Assembly: GCA_004297335.1 (NCBI GenBank)
Contig: SCUD01000072.1
Coordinates: 1-55,382, forward strand
Direction of reading: 5' to 3'
Length of the DNA: 55,382 nt
From: Gammaproteobacteria bacterium
GTDB lineage: Bacteria > Pseudomonadota > Gammaproteobacteria > Steroidobacterales > Steroidobacteraceae
Below, piece after piece: positions 41,798-50,258 of the stretch. Under the pieces are notes generated by a model, which saw nothing but the letters and a program-made list of their open reading frames with translations, ran no database searches and had not been told where the DNA came from. A program made the translations under genes and the position numbers. Position 1 is the stretch's first letter; the number at the start of each line of letters is the position of its first letter.

Positions 41798-42625
41798 ATG
41801 ACGGGCCAAGTGATCAACACCAACATGCTGTCGCTGAACGCGCAGCGCAACCTTTCCACGTCGCAGACGAGCCTGGCGACCGCGCTGCAGCGGCTGTCGT
41901 CCGGCCTGCGCATCAACAGCGCCAAGGACGATGCCGCGGGACTCGCGATCTCCGAGCGATTCACCGCGCAGATCCGCGGCCTGAACCAGGCGGTCCGCAA
42001 CGCCAATGACGGCATTTCGCTCGCCCAGACCGCCGAAGGCGCGCTGGCCGAGGTGACCAATAACCTGCAGCGTATCCGCGAGCTGGCGGTGCAGTCGGCC
42101 AACGCGACCAATTCGGCTTCGGACCGCGCCTCGCTGCAGGCGGAAGTCGACCAGCTGATCGAGGAGATCGACCGCGTGGCCGGCCAGACCTCGTTCAACG
42201 GCACGGCGCTGCTGGACGGCTCGTTCACTTCTGCCGTTTTCCAGGTCGGCGCCAACGAGGGCGAGACGATCACGGTATCCGTGACCGTCGATGCCACGAC
42301 GGCAACGCTCGGCGTCGACGTCGCGGACATCGCGACCGACGAAACCACGGCTGGTGCCGCCATCACGCTGGTCGATGCCGCACTCGACGACATCAACGCG
42401 GCGCGCGCGGAATTCGGCGCGATCCAGAATCGCTTCGAGTCGGTGATCACGAACCTGTCGACCGCTGCCGAGAACCTGACCGCCTCGCGCAGCCGGATCC
42501 GGGATGCCGATTTCGCGGCGGAGACGGCCGCGCTGACGCGTTCGCAGATCCTGCAGCAGGCCGGTGTCGCGATCCTGGCCCAGGCCAATGCGGCGCCGCA
42601 GCTGGTGCTCGGCCTGCTGCGCTGA
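41798..42625 (+). CDS. fliC: Flagellin FliC
   Basis: The filament subunit. The 275-residue product is among the short flagellins. The conserved D0/D1 ends are complete: [20 protein letters not shown] and [20 protein letters not shown] at the N-terminus, and [20 protein letters not shown] with [19 protein letters not shown] at the C-terminus. Only about 60-70 residues lie between, so D2/D3 surface domains are absent. AGGAG stands 8 bp before ATG 41798; the in-frame codon at 41696 lies inside the promoter and is rejected. Confidence 0.96.
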   Translation: MTGQVINTNMLSLNAQRNLSTSQTSLATALQRLSSGLRINSAKDDAAGLAISERFTAQIRGLNQAVRNANDGISLAQTAEGALAEVTNNLQRIRELAVQSANATNSASDRASLQAEVDQLIEEIDRVAGQTSFNGTALLDGSFTSAVFQVGANEGETITVSVTVDATTATLGVDVADIATDETTAGAAITLVDAALDDINAARAEFGAIQNRFESVITNLSTAAENLTASRSRIRDADFAAETAALTRSQILQQAGVAILAQANAAPQLVLGLLR

Positions 42626-42653
42626 GAGCGCAGTGAGCTGATCAGGCACTGAC

Positions 42654-42683
42654 GGGGTCCGCGCCCGGAGCGGCGCGGACCCC
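42654..42683 (+). terminator. Strong hairpin between fliC and flaG
   Basis: GGGGTCCGCGC-N8-GCGCGGACCCC: a perfect 11-bp, G+C-rich stem with an 8-nt loop, 28 bp behind the flagellin stop and 10 bp before flaG. There is no T tract, so it may act as a partial terminator or protect the fliC mRNA 3' end. Confidence 0.6.
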
Positions 42684-42693
42684 GGATCGGGCG

Positions 42694-43032
42694 ATGACCA
42701 CGGCAGCCATTGCGAGCGCTATCGCGGTGCCGCCACCGCCAGCGAAGCTGGCGGCGACCGGCAAGACCATGCCGGCCGGTGGCAATGCTGCGCCTGCCGG
42801 CGCGGTCGTGACCACCGACCTGTCCCGGATGGTCGAGGCGCTGAACGAGTACCTGGCCAGTTCCCAGCGTAGCCTCCTGTTCCACTACGACGCCACCGCG
42901 GGACGGACGATCATCACGGTCGTCGATCCCAGCAGCAACGCCATCGTGCGCCAGATTCCGCCTGATGAGCTGCTCGCGCTCGCCCGGGCGATGGCCGCCG
43001 GCCGGCCTGGCCTTCTCGATCGCTACGCCTGA
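42694..43032 (+). CDS. flaG: FlaG-family flagellar protein
   Basis: A 112-residue FlaG protein, thought to limit filament length or support FliD. The N-terminal half is Ala/Pro-rich and disordered. The conserved FlaG core follows: LSRMVEALNEYLASSQRSLL, FHYDATAGRTIITVVDPSSN and IVRQIPPDELLALA. It lies between fliC and fliD as in Pseudomonas and Xanthomonas. Confidence 0.9.
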   Translation: MTTAAIASAIAVPPPPAKLAATGKTMPAGGNAAPAGAVVTTDLSRMVEALNEYLASSQRSLLFHYDATAGRTIITVVDPSSNAIVRQIPPDELLALARAMAAGRPGLLDRYA

Positions 43033-43048
43033 GCTGTCGTTCCGGCGC

Positions 43049-43074
43049 TCAAGAATTCCGGGCGGTGTGCGCTA
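43049..43074 (+). promoter_or_regulatory. Sigma-28-like promoter of fliD
   Basis: TCAAG (43049-43053), 14 nt, TGCGCTA (43068-43074). One base of the -10 departs from the fliC/flgM/HDOD set. The first spacer bases are close to those of the fliC site (CTCAAGAAWTCCG in both). It precedes a sigma-54 site by about 22 bp. Confidence 0.45.
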
Positions 43075-43095
43075 AGCCGGTTGCCAGGCCCCGAC

Positions 43096-43111
43096 TGGTA
43101 CGTTCCTTGCT
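43096..43111 (+). promoter_or_regulatory. Sigma-54 (RpoN) promoter of fliD
   Basis: TGGTACG-TTCC-TTGCT, a good -24/-12 match. The predicted start near 43122 leaves a leader of about 26 nt before ATG 43148 and excludes the GTG at 43121 as start codon. Confidence 0.75.
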
Positions 43112-43147
43112 ACTGACCAGGTGGGTACAGGCACCAGGACGCGCCAA

Positions 43148-44521
43148 ATGAGCATCACTGCATCCGGCATCGGCTCCGGAATCGACATCGACGGACTGGT
43201 CCGGCAATTGCTGGCGGCGGAAGCTCAGCCAGCCCAGTTGCGGATCAGCCAGCGCGAGGCCCGGCTGCAGAGCCGGCTGTCGGCATTTGGCCAGTTCAAG
43301 AGCGCACTCGACCAGCTGCGAAGCGCGCTCGCCGGGTTGACCAGCACGGCAACCTTCAATGGGCGCACCGCCCAGGTTGCCGATGAAACCCTGCTGACGG
43401 TCCAGGCCGATTCGAGCGCGGCCACCGGCAGCTATGGAGTCGAGGTCCTCCGCCTGGCCGCGGCCCACAAGCTGGCCTCGGCCCCGGTCGCCGCGGCCAC
43501 CACCGCGGTCGGCTATGGCACGCTGACGATCGCGGCCGGCGGTACCTCGTTCGACGTCGAGATCACGAGCGGTGCGCCATCCCTGGCCGATATCCGCAAC
43601 ACCATCAACAGCGCCCCCGACAACACGCTCGTCACCGCGACGCTGGTGACGGCGAACGATGGCGTGCGCCTGGTGCTGACCGCACGGTCCACCGGGGTGG
43701 CCAATGAACTGACGGTGACGACGACTGGCGGCGACGGCGGTCTCGGCGTTCTGAGCTACGATCCCGGCGGCGGTGCCACCAGCCTCAGCGAGCTGCAGGC
43801 GGCAACCGATGCGCAGATCCGCATCGATGGATTCACTCTCGACGCACCGGGCAATGTGATCACCGGAGCGGCCACCGGCCTGACGCTGACACTCACCGCG
43901 GCGGCTCCCGGCAGCCCGACGACTGTAACCGTCGACAATGATCGCAGCGCCTCGGCCGAGCGCGTCAGGGATTTCGTGCAGGCCTACAACTCGGCTCTGC
44001 AGGCGCTGCGCCCGCTGGCCGGGTTCGATGCGGCCAGCCGGACTGGCGGGCCGCTGCTCGGCGATGCGACGCTGCGCGGCTTCCTGAGTGCGCTGCGTAC
44101 CGAAGTCGTGAGCGCCGTGGCCGGTGCCGGCTCCTGGACAGCACTGTATGAAATTGGAGTCACGACTTCGGTCGACGGCTCGCTGAACGTCGACGACGCC
44201 CGGCTGGACGCCGCACTGGCGGCGGGCTTCGATGATGTCGGCCGGCTGTTTGGAACCGAGACGACCGGGCTTGCCGTCCGTCTCGACGGGCTGATCGGCA
44301 GCTACCTGGATACCGGCGGCCTGATCGCTGCCCGGACGGACGGCCTGCAAGCCGGGATCCGTGACCTGGCCACGGCCCGCGAGGCCCTCGACCGGCGTCT
44401 CGAGCAGGTTGAAAGGCGGCTGCGCAGCCAGTTCAGTGCCCTCGATGCGCTGGTCGCGCAGTTCCAGGCGACGGGCGATTTCCTGTCGCAGCAGCTGGCG
44501 AGCCTGAACTCGTCGAGCTGA
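43148..44521 (+). CDS. fliD: Flagellar filament cap protein FliD (HAP2)
   Basis: FliD caps the filament and folds incoming flagellin. The 457-residue product opens with SITASGIGSGIDIDGLVRQL, the family signature, and has heptad-rich ends (LEQVERRLRSQFSALDALVA) forming the leg coiled coil, with a Thr/Gly/Ala-rich head between. ATG 43148 fits both the sigma-54 start and homologues. FliT is its chaperone, coded downstream. Confidence 0.94.
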   Translation: MSITASGIGSGIDIDGLVRQLLAAEAQPAQLRISQREARLQSRLSAFGQFKSALDQLRSALAGLTSTATFNGRTAQVADETLLTVQADSSAATGSYGVEVLRLAAAHKLASAPVAAATTAVGYGTLTIAAGGTSFDVEITSGAPSLADIRNTINSAPDNTLVTATLVTANDGVRLVLTARSTGVANELTVTTTGGDGGLGVLSYDPGGGATSLSELQAATDAQIRIDGFTLDAPGNVITGAATGLTLTLTAAAPGSPTTVTVDNDRSASAERVRDFVQAYNSALQALRPLAGFDAASRTGGPLLGDATLRGFLSALRTEVVSAVAGAGSWTALYEIGVTTSVDGSLNVDDARLDAALAAGFDDVGRLFGTETTGLAVRLDGLIGSYLDTGGLIAARTDGLQAGIRDLATAREALDRRLEQVERRLRSQFSALDALVAQFQATGDFLSQQLASLNSSS

Positions 44522-44539
44522 GCCACTACGGAGGCTGAA

Positions 44540-44944
44540 GTGAGTACGACACAGCTATACGGTGTTCGCGCCTACCAGTCGGCCGCTGCGCACGCTGGCG
44601 TGGCCGCCGCGGATCCGCATCGACTGGTCCAGCTGATGCTCGAAGGCGCCATCGACCGGCTGGCCACCGCCCGCGGACACCTGGATCGCGGCCAGGTCGC
44701 CAGGAAGGGCGAGGCGCTGTCGCGCGCAATGGCGATCGTCGATGCGCTGAATGCGATCCTCGATGTCGGGCGCGGCGGCGACATGGCTGCGAACCTGCGG
44801 GCGCTGTACGACTACGCGACGCGGCGCCTGGTCGAGGCCAACGTGCACAACGACGGCAAGGCGATCGACGAGGTCATCGGCCTGCTGCGCGAGCTCAAGA
44901 GCGGCTGGGATGCGATCGCGCCGGCAGCCGGGGTGCGTTCGTGA
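44540..44944 (+). CDS. fliS: Flagellin export chaperone FliS
   Basis: A 134-residue helical chaperone that keeps flagellin from polymerising in the cytosol. Family motifs are VRAYQSAAAHAGVAAADPHR, LVQLMLEGAIDRLATARGHL and NLRALYDYATRRLVEANVHN. It starts 18 bp after fliD; the stop overlaps the fliT start by GTGA. Confidence 0.95.
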   Translation: MSTTQLYGVRAYQSAAAHAGVAAADPHRLVQLMLEGAIDRLATARGHLDRGQVARKGEALSRAMAIVDALNAILDVGRGGDMAANLRALYDYATRRLVEANVHNDGKAIDEVIGLLRELKSGWDAIAPAAGVRS

Positions 44945-45255
44945 GAGGCGCCGCCGGCGGGCTTGCCCGGGTCCTCGAGCAGACGGCAAGCCTGCACCGG
45001 CTGGTCGCCGGTGGCGCATGGGAGGCCGCAGCCGCGGTCGAGGCCGAGCGCCGCGGGCTGCTCGAACAGTTTTTCGCGGTGCCGCCTCCGGCGGCCGAGC
45101 TGCCGGCCATCCTGGCGCAGTTGCGCGAGCTGATTGAGGCGAATGAACGCCTGATCGAACTCGGCGCGCAGTTGCGCCGCAGGACCGCGCAGGAATCACA
45201 GCAGGCAACCATGGGCCGCCGGGCCGTGCGCGCCTATGCGGGCCAGGCCGGCTGA
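44941..45255 (+). CDS. fliT: FliT-like flagellar chaperone
   Basis: A 104-residue helical protein in the fliT position. The sequence (EQTASLHRLVAGGAWEAAAA, then AERRGLLEQFF and a helical end with RRRTAQESQQ) is compatible with the poorly conserved FliT family, chaperone for FliD. The call rests mostly on position after fliS and on size. Confidence 0.7.
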   Translation: MRGAAGGLARVLEQTASLHRLVAGGAWEAAAAVEAERRGLLEQFFAVPPPAAELPAILAQLRELIEANERLIELGAQLRRRTAQESQQATMGRRAVRAYAGQAG

Positions 45256-45260
45256 AGCGC

Positions 45261-45830
45261 ATGGGCGAACCGCCTGGACCGTTCGGCGCCGGGCTCGGGC
45301 ATGCGGAGGACCTGCCCTTCGAGTTCCGGCCTGAGGCCGCGGTGCTGCATCCGGCACGGCTTGCCCGCATCAATTCAGACAACGCCCAGGTGCTGCTCGC
45401 CGACCTGTCGCTCAGTGAGTCGCGACGTGCCGGCGAAGTCCCGGACGACGACCAGCCCTGGCTCGCCGACCTGGAACGCATTGAATACAAGCTCAATGTC
45501 CTCCTCGGCCTCGTCGCCCGCCTGCTGGCGCAGCGGGACTCGCTGCCCGGGCACCGCCGGGTGCGATTGTTTGCCGATGGTCTCGAATGGCTGGCCGGCG
45601 CCGCGGCCGTCGCGATGGAGGCGCGCGGCGTCGCCGTCGTGTATGTCAACCCGGCCTTTCCGCAACCGCTGTTCCTGCCCGGCGTCATCGTCGGCCGGCG
45701 CAGCGATGCCGACGGCGACTGGTCGCAGTTGCGCTTCGAGGGCTTGAGCGGCCAGGTGGTCGACTTGCTCGGGCGCATGATCTTCCGCCGGCACCGCCGC
45801 CAGATCGCCGAGACCCGGGCGGCGCCTTGA
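45261..45830 (+). CDS. PilZ-like protein in the fliD-fleQ run
   Basis: A 189-residue protein with an N-terminal helical part containing LADLERIEYKLNVLLGLVAR and a C-terminal strand-rich half (RVRLFADGLEWLAG, FLPGVIVGRR, LRFEGLSGQVVDLLGRMIF). This layout resembles atypical PilZ proteins coded beside fliS and fleQ in Xanthomonas and Pseudomonas relatives. The classic RxxxR and DxSxxG motifs are not clear, so c-di-GMP binding is doubtful. It starts 5 bp after fliT. Confidence 0.6.
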   Translation: MGEPPGPFGAGLGHAEDLPFEFRPEAAVLHPARLARINSDNAQVLLADLSLSESRRAGEVPDDDQPWLADLERIEYKLNVLLGLVARLLAQRDSLPGHRRVRLFADGLEWLAGAAAVAMEARGVAVVYVNPAFPQPLFLPGVIVGRRSDADGDWSQLRFEGLSGQVVDLLGRMIFRRHRRQIAETRAAP

Positions 45831-45936
45831 CGCGCACTGGCGCGACCGTTAGGCTCGCCGCCGACCTGAGGGAATCGTTCCGACCGAACACGAAGAATGC
45901 GCCGCGGTGGTGGGCTGAGGCGGGTCTATTTCCAGG

Positions 45937-47289
45937 ATGCAGTCCGACTCGACGATCGTCATCATTGACCAGGATGCGGACCGTGCTGCGCAATGGGCCG
46001 CTGCGGTTCGCTTCCTCGACTACGAACCGCTGATCGTGCCGAGCATCGCCGAGGTGGACTGGCCGCAGCGTGACCAGCTCGACTGGGTCGCGATCATGCT
46101 GGGCGAGGCCAATTCACGCGGGGCCATGCACGAGCTGCTGGTGCGGCTGGCCGACTACGACCAGCGGATGCCGGTGCTCTGCGCAGGTGAGCCCGGGGTG
46201 GCGCCGGAAGGCGGCCCGGTCGTACAGCTGGAGCTCGAGCTGCCGGTGCGCTACCAGCAGCTCTCGGCGGCGCTGAGCCAGGCGCGCACGATCCGCAGTA
46301 TCGTGCGGGGCCCGCCGGCCGCGTATCGCCCGGGCGGATCCTCGGCCGCGATCAGTACCGTGCACTGGCTGGCCGGGCGTGTCGCTCCGTTTGGCACCAG
46401 CGTGCTGATCCAGGGTGAATCGGGCACCGGCAAGGAAATGGTCGCGCATTACATCCACGAACTGTCGCCGCGTGCATCGCGGCCGTTCGTGCCGGTGAAC
46501 TGCGGCGCGATACCCCAGGAGTTGCTGGAGAGCGAGCTGTTCGGTCACGAGAAGGGCGCCTTCACCGGGGCAATCAGCGCCCGGCCCGGCCGTTTCGAGC
46601 TGGCCGAGGGTGGCACCCTGTTCCTGGACGAGATCGGCGACATGCCGGCGGCGATGCAGGTCAAGCTGCTGCGGGTCCTGCAGGAGCGTAGCTTCGAGCG
46701 TGTCGGCAGCAACGTGACCCGGCGCTGCGATGTCCGCGTGATCGCGGCGACTCATCGCGACATCGAGGCCGCCATCGTCGCGGGAACCTTTCGTGAAGAT
46801 CTCTACTACCGCCTGAACGTGTTTCCGATCCGGGTCCCGCCACTGCGCGAGCGGAGCGACGACCTGCCGGCGCTGGTCGAGCAGCTGTTGTGGCGCATCT
46901 CGGCGCAGACCGGACAGGCCATCACGCTCGCTGCGGACGCGCTGGCGGTGCTGGCGGCATATCCCTGGCCTGGCAATGTGCGCGAACTCGCCAACCTGCT
47001 GGAGCGGCTCGCGATTCTCCATCCCGGGGAATGCGTGCATGCCGGGTTGCTGCCAGCGCGCTACCGCACGACTGGTGCGGCACGGTCCGGTGCGGCTGCG
47101 GACGGCGGGATGCCTTCCCAGGGCATCGATCTGAAGGATCACCTGGCACGGATCGAAGTCGCGATGATCCGCGAGGCCCTCGCCCGCTCGGGCGGAACGA
47201 TCGCCGATGCCGCCCGCCTGCTGCGCCTGCAACGCACGACACTGGTCGAGAAGCTGCGCAAGTACCAGCTGCAGGCGCACACCGACTGA
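45937..47289 (+). CDS. fleQ: Flagellar master regulator FleQ (sigma-54 activator)
   Basis: An enhancer-binding protein at the top of the flagellar cascade. The 450-residue product has a degenerate receiver domain (residues 1-115): the phospho-acceptor Asp is missing ([10 protein letters not shown]), as in Pseudomonas FleQ, which responds to c-di-GMP and FleN. The AAA+ domain has Walker A GESGTGKE from residue 160 and the sigma-54 contact loop GAFTGA at residues 207-212. The C-terminal Fis-type helix-turn-helix is [21 protein letters not shown] weak hairpin and T tract follow the gene. Confidence 0.93.
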   Translation: MQSDSTIVIIDQDADRAAQWAAAVRFLDYEPLIVPSIAEVDWPQRDQLDWVAIMLGEANSRGAMHELLVRLADYDQRMPVLCAGEPGVAPEGGPVVQLELELPVRYQQLSAALSQARTIRSIVRGPPAAYRPGGSSAAISTVHWLAGRVAPFGTSVLIQGESGTGKEMVAHYIHELSPRASRPFVPVNCGAIPQELLESELFGHEKGAFTGAISARPGRFELAEGGTLFLDEIGDMPAAMQVKLLRVLQERSFERVGSNVTRRCDVRVIAATHRDIEAAIVAGTFREDLYYRLNVFPIRVPPLRERSDDLPALVEQLLWRISAQTGQAITLAADALAVLAAYPWPGNVRELANLLERLAILHPGECVHAGLLPARYRTTGAARSGAAADGGMPSQGIDLKDHLARIEVAMIREALARSGGTIADAARLLRLQRTTLVEKLRKYQLQAHTD

Positions 47290-47293
47290 ATCG

Positions 47294-47313
47294 CCGGGTG
47301 GCGCCGGTTTTTT
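47294..47313 (+). terminator. Possible intrinsic terminator after fleQ
   Basis: CCGG-GTGGCG-CCGG followed by six T. The stem is only 4 bp (5 with a G-T pair), but the T tract is the clearest in the flagellar region and it lies between fleQ and the separate sigma-54 promoter of fleS. Confidence 0.4.
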
Positions 47314-47380
47314 GACGCGGCGGCAGCGCTCCATCAGCAAAGCAAGCGCCAACTACTTGTTCCGGGTAGGCGATTCCGGC

Positions 47381-47395
47381 TGGCATGATACTTGC
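47381..47395 (+). promoter_or_regulatory. Sigma-54 (RpoN) promoter of fleSR
   Basis: TGGCATG-ATAC-TTGC, a good -24/-12 match. The start would fall near 47407, two bases before ATG 47409. The ATG at 47385 lies inside the promoter and cannot be the start of a transcript made from it. Confidence 0.7.
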
Positions 47396-47408
47396 TGTCC
47401 TGTCGGGC

Positions 47409-48548
47409 ATGGTGGCCGTAGCCGAAGCGCGGGAACTGACCGCTGCGTTTTCCAGCTTCACCGAGGTGTCCTCGGCGCTGCAGCGCTCCTATGCCGAACT
47501 CGAGGGCCAGGTTTCGCTGCTGCGCGCTGAACTGGAACGCTCGCGCCACGCGCGCGCGCGCCTGGCCGGCCGTTTCGGACAGCTGCTCGAAGCGTTGCCC
47601 GCCGGGGTCCTGCTGCTCGACGGCAGCGAGGTCATCCGCGAGTGCAACCAGATCGCCCTGGAGCTGCTGGGTGCGCCGCTGTGCGGCCAGGCCTGGGAAC
47701 AGGTGCGGGCCCGCGCGCTCTCGGGCGGCAGCGTATTCGGCGGTGATGTCGCGCTGCCGGGCGGACGGCACGTCTCGGTATCGCAGCGCGCGCTCGACGA
47801 CGGCGAGGGCCGCATCATATTGGTCACCGATGTCACCGAGTCGCACCTGGTGCACGAGCTCCTGGGGCGCAACCAGCGCCTGTCAGCCATGGGCGAGATG
47901 GCCGCACGCCTCGCGCATCAGTTGCGGACCCCGCTCGCCGCGGCGCTCCTCGGTGCTTCCCAGCTGGCCGGCGCGGGCGATGAGCGTGTCCGTACTCTGG
48001 CCCAGCGCACTACCGCCCGGCTGCACGAGCTCGAGCGCCTGATCGCCGACATGCTCGGCTTCGCCGCGGGTGGTGGCGGGCCACCAGTCGAGGTGCTGGT
48101 CAGCGCGGTCCTGGAGGATGTCGTGCAGTCGCTGGCTGGCCGGCTGCGCCTGGGCGGACAGTTGACCATCCGCACCCGCGCACCCCAGCTGCAGATCCGG
48201 GCGAGCCGCGCCGCCCTGGCCGGGGCGATCGGCAACCTGGTCGTCAACGCGCTCGACGTGGCGGGTCCTGTGGCCAGCGTCGTGGTCGAGGCGAGCGAGC
48301 CGCGCCCGGGAATCGGCTGCATCCGGGTCAGCGACAACGGTCCCGGCGTGCCGGCCTCGCTGCGGTCACGCATCTTCGAGCCGTTCTTCACGACCCGTCC
48401 CGGTGGCACCGGGCTCGGGCTCGCAGTGGTCAGCTCGGTCGTCCAGGCCCATGGGGGGCAGGTGCGTCTCGAGGCGGAGGGGCCGGGAGCGACCTTCACG
48501 CTGGAGCTGCCGGCGCTCGGCACGGATCGGGAGTCCCAGCATGAATGA
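47409..48548 (+). CDS. fleS: Flagellar sensor histidine kinase FleS
   Basis: A cytosolic kinase that phosphorylates FleR. From ATG 47409 the product has 379 residues: a coiled-coil start (ALQRSYAELEGQVSLLRAEL), a PAS domain (about residues 58-150, LEALPAGVLLLDGSEVIREC), the phospho-acceptor His170 in LAHQLRTPLAAAL, and the ATP-binding boxes AIGNLVVNALDVAG, VSDNGPGVP and GGTGLGLAVVSS. No membrane segment is visible. The stop overlaps fleR by 8 bp. The exact start is uncertain because the sigma-54 site abuts it. Confidence 0.9.
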   Translation: MVAVAEARELTAAFSSFTEVSSALQRSYAELEGQVSLLRAELERSRHARARLAGRFGQLLEALPAGVLLLDGSEVIRECNQIALELLGAPLCGQAWEQVRARALSGGSVFGGDVALPGGRHVSVSQRALDDGEGRIILVTDVTESHLVHELLGRNQRLSAMGEMAARLAHQLRTPLAAALLGASQLAGAGDERVRTLAQRTTARLHELERLIADMLGFAAGGGGPPVEVLVSAVLEDVVQSLAGRLRLGGQLTIRTRAPQLQIRASRAALAGAIGNLVVNALDVAGPVASVVVEASEPRPGIGCIRVSDNGPGVPASLRSRIFEPFFTTRPGGTGLGLAVVSSVVQAHGGQVRLEAEGPGATFTLELPALGTDRESQHE

Positions 48549-49890
48549 AGTGACGCCGCTGCCGATCCTGGTCGTCGAGGACGATGCGGCGCTGCGTGAG
48601 GCGATGTGCGACACGCTGGGATTCGCCGGCTATCGGGCCCTGGCCGCCGGTGACGCCGAGGAAGCGCTCGCGCTGCTCGGGCGCGAAGCGGTGGCGCTGC
48701 TGATCTCGGACGTGCACATGCCTGGTGCGGACGGACACCAGTTGCTGCGCGAGGCGCGTCGCCGGCGCCCGGAGCTGCCGGTCGTGCTCGTCACCGGCTA
48801 CGGTACCGTGCAGCACGCGGTCGCGGCAATCCGGGACGGGGCCGCGGACTACCTGCAGAAGCCCTTCGACGCGGACGCGCTGCTGGCAATGACCGCGCGC
48901 CTTGCCCTGCGGCCCGTGGCCGGGGCGGGCGAACTGCTCGCCGAGGATCCGCGCAGCCGCAGCCTGGCCGAGCTCGCCTCGCGCATCGCCGCGGCCGACG
49001 TTACGGTGCTGATCACGGGCGAGAGCGGTACCGGCAAGGAGGTCTTCGCGCGCTTCATCCATGCCCGCTCGGCCCGGGCCGGCGGACCGTTTGTCGCGAT
49101 CAACTGCGCCGCCATCCCGGAAAACATGCTCGAGGCGGTGCTGTTCGGCCACGAGAAGGGTGCGTTCACCGGTGCGCATCAGGCGCGGGCCGGCAAGTTC
49201 GAGCAGGCGCAGGGCGGCACGCTGCTGCTCGACGAAGTCTCGGAGATGGACTCGGCGCTGCAGGCCAAGCTGCTGCGCGTGCTGCAGGAACGCGAGGTCG
49301 AGCGGATCGGCGGCCGCCATCCGGTCGCGCTGGACGTCCGGGTGATCGCCACCAGCAACCGCCGCCTGCGTGACGAGGTCACTGCCGGTCGCTTCCGCGA
49401 GGACCTGTACTACCGCCTGCACGTGATGCCTCTCGTGCTGCCACCGCTGCGTGAGCGCAAGGGCGACGTGATTCCGCTGGCCGAGCGCGCCTTGCGCCGG
49501 GCGACGCCGCCGGGCGCCATGCCGCTGGAACTGGCCGCGAGTGCGCGCGCCGCGCTGCTGGCCCACGACTGGCCCGGTAATGTCCGGGAACTGGACAACC
49601 TGATGCAGCGCGCGCAGGTGCTGGCCCGTGGCCGCAGTCTGGAGGCCGCCGACCTGGTGTTCGAGGGGGCCGGGCCTGGTGCAGCGCCGGCCCTGGTCGC
49701 CGCCGCCGATCCGGAAGTGCTGGTATCGGACCTGCGCGATCATGAGCGCAGGTTGATCATCGAGGCGATCGGCGCGACCGGCAGTCGCAAGGGAGCGGCG
49801 CGACGGCTGGGTATCAGTCCGCGCACGCTGCGTCACAAGCTACAGCGGATGCGCGCCGCGGGACTCGAAGTGCCGCCGTCGCGGGCCTGA
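48541..49890 (+). CDS. fleR: Flagellar response regulator FleR (sigma-54 activator)
   Basis: A 449-residue NtrC-type activator. The receiver has the acidic pair ILVVEDD, the phospho-acceptor Asp57 in LLISDVHMPG and Lys in YLQKPF. The AAA+ domain carries GESGTGKE and GAFTGA ([10 protein letters not shown]), and the C-terminal helix-turn-helix is SRKGAARRLGISPRTLRHKL. It activates rod and hook operons such as flgB. The ATG overlaps the fleS stop. Confidence 0.94.
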   Translation: MNEVTPLPILVVEDDAALREAMCDTLGFAGYRALAAGDAEEALALLGREAVALLISDVHMPGADGHQLLREARRRRPELPVVLVTGYGTVQHAVAAIRDGAADYLQKPFDADALLAMTARLALRPVAGAGELLAEDPRSRSLAELASRIAAADVTVLITGESGTGKEVFARFIHARSARAGGPFVAINCAAIPENMLEAVLFGHEKGAFTGAHQARAGKFEQAQGGTLLLDEVSEMDSALQAKLLRVLQEREVERIGGRHPVALDVRVIATSNRRLRDEVTAGRFREDLYYRLHVMPLVLPPLRERKGDVIPLAERALRRATPPGAMPLELAASARAALLAHDWPGNVRELDNLMQRAQVLARGRSLEAADLVFEGAGPGAAPALVAAADPEVLVSDLRDHERRLIIEAIGATGSRKGAARRLGISPRTLRHKLQRMRAAGLEVPPSRA

Positions 49891-49909
49891 GCAGGAGGAA
49901 CAGCTGCCG

Positions 49910-50236
49910 ATGAATCCCGTCGATTCCACCCGCCTGCTGCTGGAGATGCGCGCCTTGGCCGTGCAGGCGAACGCCGCGGCGCTGGCCCCGTCCAGTCCCG
50001 GCGTCGAAGCCGCCACGGATTTCGGCAGCGCGATGCGCTCAGCCGTCGAAAGCGTCAATGCACTGCAGGGCAGTGCCCGGGCGGCAGCCGCGGCCTTCGA
50101 AGCCGGCGAGGCGGGAGCCGACCTGACCGGCGTGATGCTCGAAGTGCAGAAGGCCGGACTGGCCTTCAAGGCCATGGTCGAGGTGCGCAACCGGCTGGTC
50201 AGCGCCTACCAGGAAATCATGAGCATGCCCGTCTGA
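49910..50236 (+). CDS. fliE: Flagellar hook-basal body protein FliE
   Basis: A 108-residue protein joining MS-ring and rod. The family C-terminus is clear: DLTGVMLEVQKAGLAFKAMV followed by EVRNRLVSAYQEIMSMPV, the near-invariant FliE end. An AGGAGG lies 13 bp before the ATG. It begins the fliEFGHIJ run. Confidence 0.95.
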   Translation: MNPVDSTRLLLEMRALAVQANAAALAPSSPGVEAATDFGSAMRSAVESVNALQGSARAAAAAFEAGEAGADLTGVMLEVQKAGLAFKAMVEVRNRLVSAYQEIMSMPV

Positions 50237-50258
50237 CGGGTGCGCGGGATGAAACAAC

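Noticed and set aside
45850-45868. Sigma-54 site before fleQ (TGGCGCG-ACCG-TTAG)
   Set aside because: The invariant -12 GC is missing at the right spacing. FleQ genes are normally sigma-70 driven.
49808-49822. Sigma-54 site before fliE (TGGGTAT-CAGT-CCGC)
   Set aside because: The GG/GC spacing is right, but -24 and -12 flanks match poorly and it lies inside the fleR coding region. Too weak to list.
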